This document shows positions 59,806 to 64,000 of a stretch of 64,000 nucleotides of DNA, piece by piece. The DNA comes from UBA8199 sp964507045 (GTDB lineage Bacteria > Verrucomicrobiota > Verrucomicrobiia > Limisphaerales > UBA8199). Location of the stretch: assembly GCA_964507045.1 (NCBI GenBank), contig CAZDOO010000009.1, positions 33,124-97,123 of the forward strand, in the 5' to 3' direction. Numbering within the stretch: the first letter of the stretch is position 1; every line of letters begins with the position of its first letter. A model generated the notes under the pieces. It did not search any database. It was given only the letters and a program-made list of their open reading frames with translations, and was not told the origin of the DNA. The position numbers and the translations under genes are program-made.

Positions 59806-60606
59806 TCAGTTGCCGGTGACGAGGGTCTGGTCGCGGCGGAGCCAGCCGGCTTTGCGGGGGCCGGCGCTGACCTGGAGCCAGTCATCCTTTTGATCCAGGA
59901 TTCGCAGCTCAGCGCCGTCGTGGACGGTGAAGGCAGCGGGCGATTCGGCCAGCGGACCGTAGCGCACGACCGCGTCGCCAGTGATGACAATGGCGGTGCG
60001 GGTGAAGCGGGCTTGGCGCAACGCGGCGAAGACACAGACGCATAAAAGCGCGGCCAGGATGGCCAGGGAGAGGACGTAGCCGCGCAGGGTCGGTCGGAGG
60101 GCGGGCCGCCATTGGAGGATTGCCAGCAGGAGCAGCCACAGCCAGACCGCCGCTGCGGCGAGCAGGGTCCACTCGTTCAAAGTCAGGCGCCCGAGCCAGC
60201 GCTGCCAGCGGCCGGGCGAGAGTGTGGGGGCCTGGACCTGATTGCGGGCGAATTGCAGGTTGGCGCGCAGGTCAGGGTCGCGCGGGGTGAGTTGTTCCGC
60301 CTGGCGGTAGGCGGCAATGGCGCGGCCGATCTGGCCGGACTTGAAGCAGGCGTTGCCGAGATTGAAGCAGAGAGCGGCGGAAGTCTGGCCGGGTGGGGCC
60401 AGCTTTTCGTAGGCGGCGGCGGCCTCGGCAAACTTGCCCTCCTCGTAGAGCTTGTTGGCGGACTCGAAGGCGGCGGCGGCAAGCTCGGCCCGCGAACAGG
60501 CCGGGGTCAGGGCGAGCAGAAGGAAGGCAAACATTCCGGCCATGGCGCCAGCCGTCGCGAGCCGGGCCACGGTTCTCGGGAGACTGGATGTCCGGCCCGT
60601 TCTCAC
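59806..60606 (-). CDS. TPR and SH3-domain membrane protein (BatE-like)
   Basis: A 266-residue protein: a signal or anchor helix (about 15-38), TPR repeats (AAAFESANKLYEEGKFAEAA and LCFNLGNACFKSGQIGRAI, about 42-110), two membrane helices (about 140-165 and 172-195), and a bacterial SH3 domain at the end (VVRYGPLAESPAAFTVHDGA then WLQVSAGPRKAGWLRRD). This is the BatE layout, an accessory of the Bat/aerotolerance system in the cell envelope. It begins with a GTG overlapping the batD stop (GTGA), so translation is coupled. batA, batB and batC are not in the window. Confidence 0.82.
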   Translation of the reverse strand: MRTGRTSSLPRTVARLATAGAMAGMFAFLLLALTPACSRAELAAAAFESANKLYEEGKFAEAAAAYEKLAPPGQTSAALCFNLGNACFKSGQIGRAIAAYRQAEQLTPRDPDLRANLQFARNQVQAPTLSPGRWQRWLGRLTLNEWTLLAAAAVWLWLLLLAILQWRPALRPTLRGYVLSLAILAALLCVCVFAALRQARFTRTAIVITGDAVVRYGPLAESPAAFTVHDGAELRILDQKDDWLQVSAGPRKAGWLRRDQTLVTGN

Positions 60607-62456
60607 AGCTTCACCTCCTGGAGGTCGCGCAGAACGGCCTCGGCTTTGGGAACCATGGCGGCCAGTTCCTGGCTGGATTTAATCGGCGCATAGCGGGCGA
60701 GGTTGCAGGTCTGGAACAGCTCGCGGAGGGAAACGAGCGTGGCTTCGCGCACGCCCCGGGGGCGGAGGTGCTCCTCAATGACGGCTTCGGTGATGGCCGA
60801 GGCGGGCAGGTCGAGACGCTCGCCCAGTTGCTCCTGCAGGAGGCGGACCAGCGTCGCGAAGAAGTCCTCGGACTTGTTGTGGGCGGCGAAGTGGCGCAGC
60901 TCGCCAAGGCCCTGGCGGATAAGTTGAGCGACCTGCCGGTGGCGGCGCAGGCGGGGGTTATTGGCCAGCAAGTCGGCGCGCCGGCGCCAAAGCAGTGCCG
61001 AGAGCCAGGCGATTACGGGAACGGCCTGGAGCGCCAGGAACCCGGGCTGTTGCACCAGGGGCATGCCGATTTGGGCCGCCGCTCCCAGGCGCGGCTTGAT
61101 GTGAACAATGTCCTGGGCGGGCGGAGGAGTGTCCGCCGCCGCGCGCGAGGCGGCGGCCACAACCGGCGCCGGAGTCGAGCCGCCCGGGCGAACAACCAGC
61201 GGTATGGCAGGCTGGGTCAGGGTGCGGTAAGCCTTCTGGTCGGGATCGAAGAAGCTGAACGAAATGGGCGGCAGCGCTTTGATGTCCGGGCTCTGCGGCA
61301 CGACCACCTGCTCGAAAGTCTTGGTCCCTTGCAGGCCGAGGGCATCAGTCGTGTCCAGCTTCGTCGTCGGCGGGTAGGTCTTGAAGTCGCGCCAGGCGGT
61401 TTGCTCCGGCAAGGCCAGCGAGTCGAAGGCAGCGCGGCCGGAGAGCTGGACTTTGACCGTGACCGGGTCGCCGACGGCGACGTTGGTCGGGCCGGCGGTG
61501 ACGGTCATCGTGAGCGCGCCGACCGCGCCGTTGAAGGTGGCCGGGATGTTCTCTTTGGGCAACGGCAGAGCGGTGAGCGTCTCGGGTTCAGCCGACAGCG
61601 TGGCGCGGCGCTCCTCGACCTGCATCCGCTGGAACATGCCGAAGGGATCAAAGGGGTCGCGGCGGCGCTGGTTGGGCAGGGGAATCTGCAGGGTGAGGGG
61701 AACCTCCATGGAATTCAGGGTGATCGGCCCGGTCTTGAGGGGCGAGAGCGAGGTGACCAGCGTGGCGACGCCATAGACGGCATTGCCGTTCTGCCAGCGG
61801 CGGCGCTGGGCGTGGGCCGTCTTGATGATGCTGACGCCCTCAACTTTCAAGGGGCAGCCGCCGAACCGCTCGAAGCTTTGCAGGATGTCCTCGCCGTTGG
61901 CGAGGTTGTCGCGGACATAGACCTGGAACTCGACCGAGAGGATTTCGCCGACGTAAACCTCTTTCCGGGGGACAAAGAGCTTGAAGAAGGCCAGTTGCTC
62001 CCCGGCGCTATTGGCCGCGGAGGTGGGGGCCTTGACGGCGGTTAACTTCAACGGCTGCGTGGTCAGGACTTGGCCGCCGACCTCGGCTTGGAGAGCGGGG
62101 ATGATGAACTCGCCGGGCTGGGTGGGGGTCAACACGAACGTCTGCGAGATGCTGGCCGAGTATTGGCCATTCACAATGCTGATGTTGCGGGAACTGCCTC
62201 CGCCGGACACTTGCAGGTTGGGGCTGGCGGGCGGGGCCGGGACGGACTGGGGGTCGCCGCCCTCGAAGCGAAGCGTCAGCGTGGCGCTTTCGCCGACGGT
62301 GACTGTTTCGCGGTCCAGCGTGGCGGTGAAACTGGCCGCGTCCAGAATGCAGGGGGCCAGCCAGAGCAGCGCCGCCAGGAAAGCAAATGCCCGCCGAAGC
62401 CCTGGCCGGCTTCGGCTTCGCGGATTGAATGTGACCCACGACGTAAACCTTCGCAT
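60603..62456 (-). CDS. batD: BatD-family envelope protein
   Basis: A 617-residue exported protein with signal MRRFTSWVTF...AFLAALLWLAPC and the BatD start FTATLDRETVTVGESATLTL. Repeated beta-sandwich segments follow, including GGGSSRNISIVNGQYSASIS, FIIPALQAEVGGQVLTTQPL and PVTVKVQLSG. One C-terminal membrane helix (about residues 470-490) precedes a cytoplasmic helical tail. BatD belongs to the Bacteroides aerotolerance operon whose other members include VWA-domain proteins. It is thought to act in the periplasm. ATG 62456 is preferred over GTG 62468. It overlaps the TPR/SH3 gene by 4 bp. Confidence 0.88.
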   Translation of the reverse strand: MRRFTSWVTFNPRSRSRPGLRRAFAFLAALLWLAPCILDAASFTATLDRETVTVGESATLTLRFEGGDPQSVPAPPASPNLQVSGGGSSRNISIVNGQYSASISQTFVLTPTQPGEFIIPALQAEVGGQVLTTQPLKLTAVKAPTSAANSAGEQLAFFKLFVPRKEVYVGEILSVEFQVYVRDNLANGEDILQSFERFGGCPLKVEGVSIIKTAHAQRRRWQNGNAVYGVATLVTSLSPLKTGPITLNSMEVPLTLQIPLPNQRRRDPFDPFGMFQRMQVEERRATLSAEPETLTALPLPKENIPATFNGAVGALTMTVTAGPTNVAVGDPVTVKVQLSGRAAFDSLALPEQTAWRDFKTYPPTTKLDTTDALGLQGTKTFEQVVVPQSPDIKALPPISFSFFDPDQKAYRTLTQPAIPLVVRPGGSTPAPVVAAASRAAADTPPPAQDIVHIKPRLGAAAQIGMPLVQQPGFLALQAVPVIAWLSALLWRRRADLLANNPRLRRHRQVAQLIRQGLGELRHFAAHNKSEDFFATLVRLLQEQLGERLDLPASAITEAVIEEHLRPRGVREATLVSLRELFQTCNLARYAPIKSSQELAAMVPKAEAVLRDLQEVKL

Positions 62457-62839
62457 TTCCAAATCCACTTAGTCTTGCCCGGTCAGCGCGCGCGACGCAA
62501 GTTTCCCTTGCAGTCTCCCTTGCAGGACGCGACTCCGGGCCGCCCGGCTTGATTCCGGTAGACGCTATATGGACAGCTCACGCGGCATTTTGTTCGGGGA
62601 GAAGTCAGCGTGCTGGGGAGGGGATGCCGGCTGGTTGCGGGCTTGCTGTTTCGAGGGAATGAAGGCGCTTTTATGCTCTTTCCATTCAGCGCGCCCCGGC
62701 GCGCCCGGCAGTCTTGCTCGCGCGTACTGCCTGTGGCTTGGTGCCTGTTTGAGAATAGCTGTTTAGGAGGACGTTCGCCCTCACCAGCTCGGATTCTCAA
62801 ACACGCTCTCAGGCGCTTCCACCCGGCGGATGGTTCATT
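62457..62839. other. Intergenic region with a 10-bp inverted repeat
   Basis: About 380 bp without a credible gene. An inverted pair GTTTGAGAAT/ATTCTCAAAC (near 62747-62803) encloses about 40 bp. It could be part of a small mobile element or a terminator between batD and hemD, which are both on the minus strand. Confidence 0.45.
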
Positions 62840-63802
62840 CTATTGGGAGGTTTGCGCGGCCAGCAAAGCTTCCACCAGCCCATCCGTGGTGTGGAGCTTG
62901 GCCTCGAGGGCCGGCTTCAAGCCCAGGGCCGCGAGCGCCTTGGAGGTTTCCGGGCCGATGGCGGCGGTCTTGAGCTGCGGGAACTTCTTCAGCAACGCGG
63001 GCAGGTCGAACCGCGCATGGAAGTTTTGGATGGTGGAACCGCTGGTGAAAGTTACCCAGTCCGCCCCGGTTTCCAGCAGGCTGGCGGCGGCGCCGGTCGT
63101 GTCCTCGGTTTCGGGCAGGGTCTGGTAGCACGCAACGTTATCCACAATGGCCCCGAGGGCTTCGAGGGCGTCGGGCAGCTCCCGGTTCGCCGCCTCGGCG
63201 CGCAGCAGGCAAATCTTCAGGTTCTCGACGCTCTCGAACTTGGCAAAGGCCCGGGCGATTTCCGAGCCCAGCGCCTCGTCAGGCATCAGGTCCACCTGGA
63301 GGTGCAGTTCTTTGAGCTTGGCGGCAGTGGCGGGGCCGACGGCGGCGATGCGCGCGCCGCCGAGGTCGCGCATGTCATGGAACTGCTTGAAGAAGTATTC
63401 GAAGAACTTGCTGACGCCGTTGGGGCTGGTGAACACCAGCCAATCGTAGGTGTTAAGCTCCAGGAGGGCGTCCACCAGGTCCTGGCGGCGGCTGGGCGGT
63501 TCGAATCGGATCGCGGGAATCTCGAGCACTTCGGCGCCCAGGTCGCGCAGCCGGCGGGAGAACGGGTCGGCCTGCTCGCGTGCGCGTGTGACCACGATGC
63601 GCTGGCCAAAGAGCGGCTGGCGTTCGAACCAGTTGGACTCTCCACGCAGCCTGGCAACGTTACCGGCCACGAGCGAGGAGACTTCCGGCACGACCTCGAA
63701 GGGAATGCCCGCGTCGGCGAGCAATTCCGCCGCGCGCCGCGTCAGCAGCCCGGCGTCGCCCGGCCCCGTGCCAACCAAGTAGACTCTGCCTTTGGGTTTC
63801 AT
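62840..63802 (-). CDS. hemD: Uroporphyrinogen-III synthase with a vestigial methyltransferase (CobA) stub
   Basis: A 320-residue protein. From about residue 62 it is a full HemD: LFGQRIVVTRAREQADPFSR, WLVFTSPNGVSKFFEYF, RIAAVGPATAAKL and WVTFTSGSTIQNF with AAIGPETSKAL. It cyclises hydroxymethylbilane to uroporphyrinogen III for heme, siroheme and cobalamin. The first 60 residues start GRVYLVGTGPGDAGLLTRRA, the signature of SAM-dependent uroporphyrinogen methyltransferase. They jump at once to GIPFEVVPEVSS, which normally lies about 70 residues later, and then to the linker NVARLRGESNWFERQPLFG. Nearly all of the methyltransferase is missing, so only HemD activity is expected. Confidence 0.88.
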   Translation of the reverse strand: MKPKGRVYLVGTGPGDAGLLTRRAAELLADAGIPFEVVPEVSSLVAGNVARLRGESNWFERQPLFGQRIVVTRAREQADPFSRRLRDLGAEVLEIPAIRFEPPSRRQDLVDALLELNTYDWLVFTSPNGVSKFFEYFFKQFHDMRDLGGARIAAVGPATAAKLKELHLQVDLMPDEALGSEIARAFAKFESVENLKICLLRAEAANRELPDALEALGAIVDNVACYQTLPETEDTTGAAASLLETGADWVTFTSGSTIQNFHARFDLPALLKKFPQLKTAAIGPETSKALAALGLKPALEAKLHTTDGLVEALLAAQTSQ

Positions 63803-64000
63803 CGTTTGGCTAGTGTATGCGGGAAGCCGGCGTGCCGCAATCAGCCACGGGACTGCGGCGAAGGGCGAGGCGCCGCCACGCCCACGGGTTCAGGGGGCAA
63901 AGCGCGAAAGGCCCTGTTCGGGATATTCTCTGCACCAGCCCCCCTCCGTCTCCTCACCGTCACCCCTCCCTAGCACCTCTCATAATTTATGAGAGGTGCT
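63803..64000. repeat. Palindromic repeat family P (copy 3), cut by the window edge
   Basis: From about 63931 the sequence repeats copy 1 (2505-2617) in the same orientation: CTGCACCAGCCCCCCTCCGT, TCCTCACCGT, then the arm CACCCCTCCCTAGCACC, the CATAATTTATG centre and the start of the second arm GAGAGGTGCT. The second arm is truncated by the window end. The bases from 63803 to 63930 hold the hemD upstream region with no gene. Confidence 0.85.

Overview
The window is GC-rich bacterial chromosome, most likely from a member of the Verrucomicrobiota (Limisphaerales/Pedosphaerales type). This is inferred from gene content: a prepilin-like protein ending in an H-X9-DG motif, a Tat-exported Gfo/Idh oxidoreductase beside a GH78 rhamnosidase, an FG-GAP protein, BatD, a CobA-HemD-type fusion, few clear Shine-Dalgarno sites and many small palindromic repeats. 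I saw no rRNA, tRNA or CRISPR array.

Layout. 0-6 kb: a cut-off DUF1566 protein, thymidylate synthase, a small membrane protein, then an overlapping run CPBP protease-thiL-tsaE-tsaB. 6-10.6 kb (minus): universal stress protein, Nramp transporter and MgtA-type ATPase. 10.7-15.5 kb: a MacA-like adaptor, an MFS transporter and the two parts of a MacB-type ABC exporter. 15.6-21.5 kb: Gfo/Idh oxidoreductase, GH78 rhamnosidase and an AlgE-like porin. 21.9-24.2 kb: thioesterase, paaK and an ACT-domain protein. Their usual partners iorA, iorB and a PaaI thioesterase lie at 33.3-35.9 kb on the other strand. Between the two halves sits a type I restriction-modification operon (hsdM, KilA-N gene, hsdS, RhuM gene, hsdR). 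A perfect-period 534-bp tandem duplication lies between hsdS and the RhuM gene.

36-41.7 kb: malic enzyme, DegT aminotransferase, ComM-like ATPase and the prepilin-like protein. 41.9-45.9 kb is the most remarkable region, a chromosomal integron. An IntI-type integrase on the plus strand faces away from a minus-strand array of four small cassettes. Two attC sites are intact. A third is split exactly in its core box by a decayed group II intron, and a fourth is only a stub. 46-64 kb: a Gly/Tyr-rich secreted protein, a glycosidase-like protein, a UroD-family protein, two lipoproteins (one a serine hydrolase), and a 981-aa protein with a TcA-like C-terminus next to a seven-repeat FG-GAP protein. 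These are followed by a TPR/SH3 protein with BatD, and a uroporphyrinogen-III synthase carrying the collapsed stub of a methyltransferase domain.

Several repeat families run through the window: 7-bp tandem arrays (some in frame inside genes), a 33-bp-arm palindrome near both ends with a relative in the middle, a multi-hairpin element shared by the restriction operon and the intron, and a 22-bp inverted repeat. These, the integron and the split attC are the main points for follow-up.
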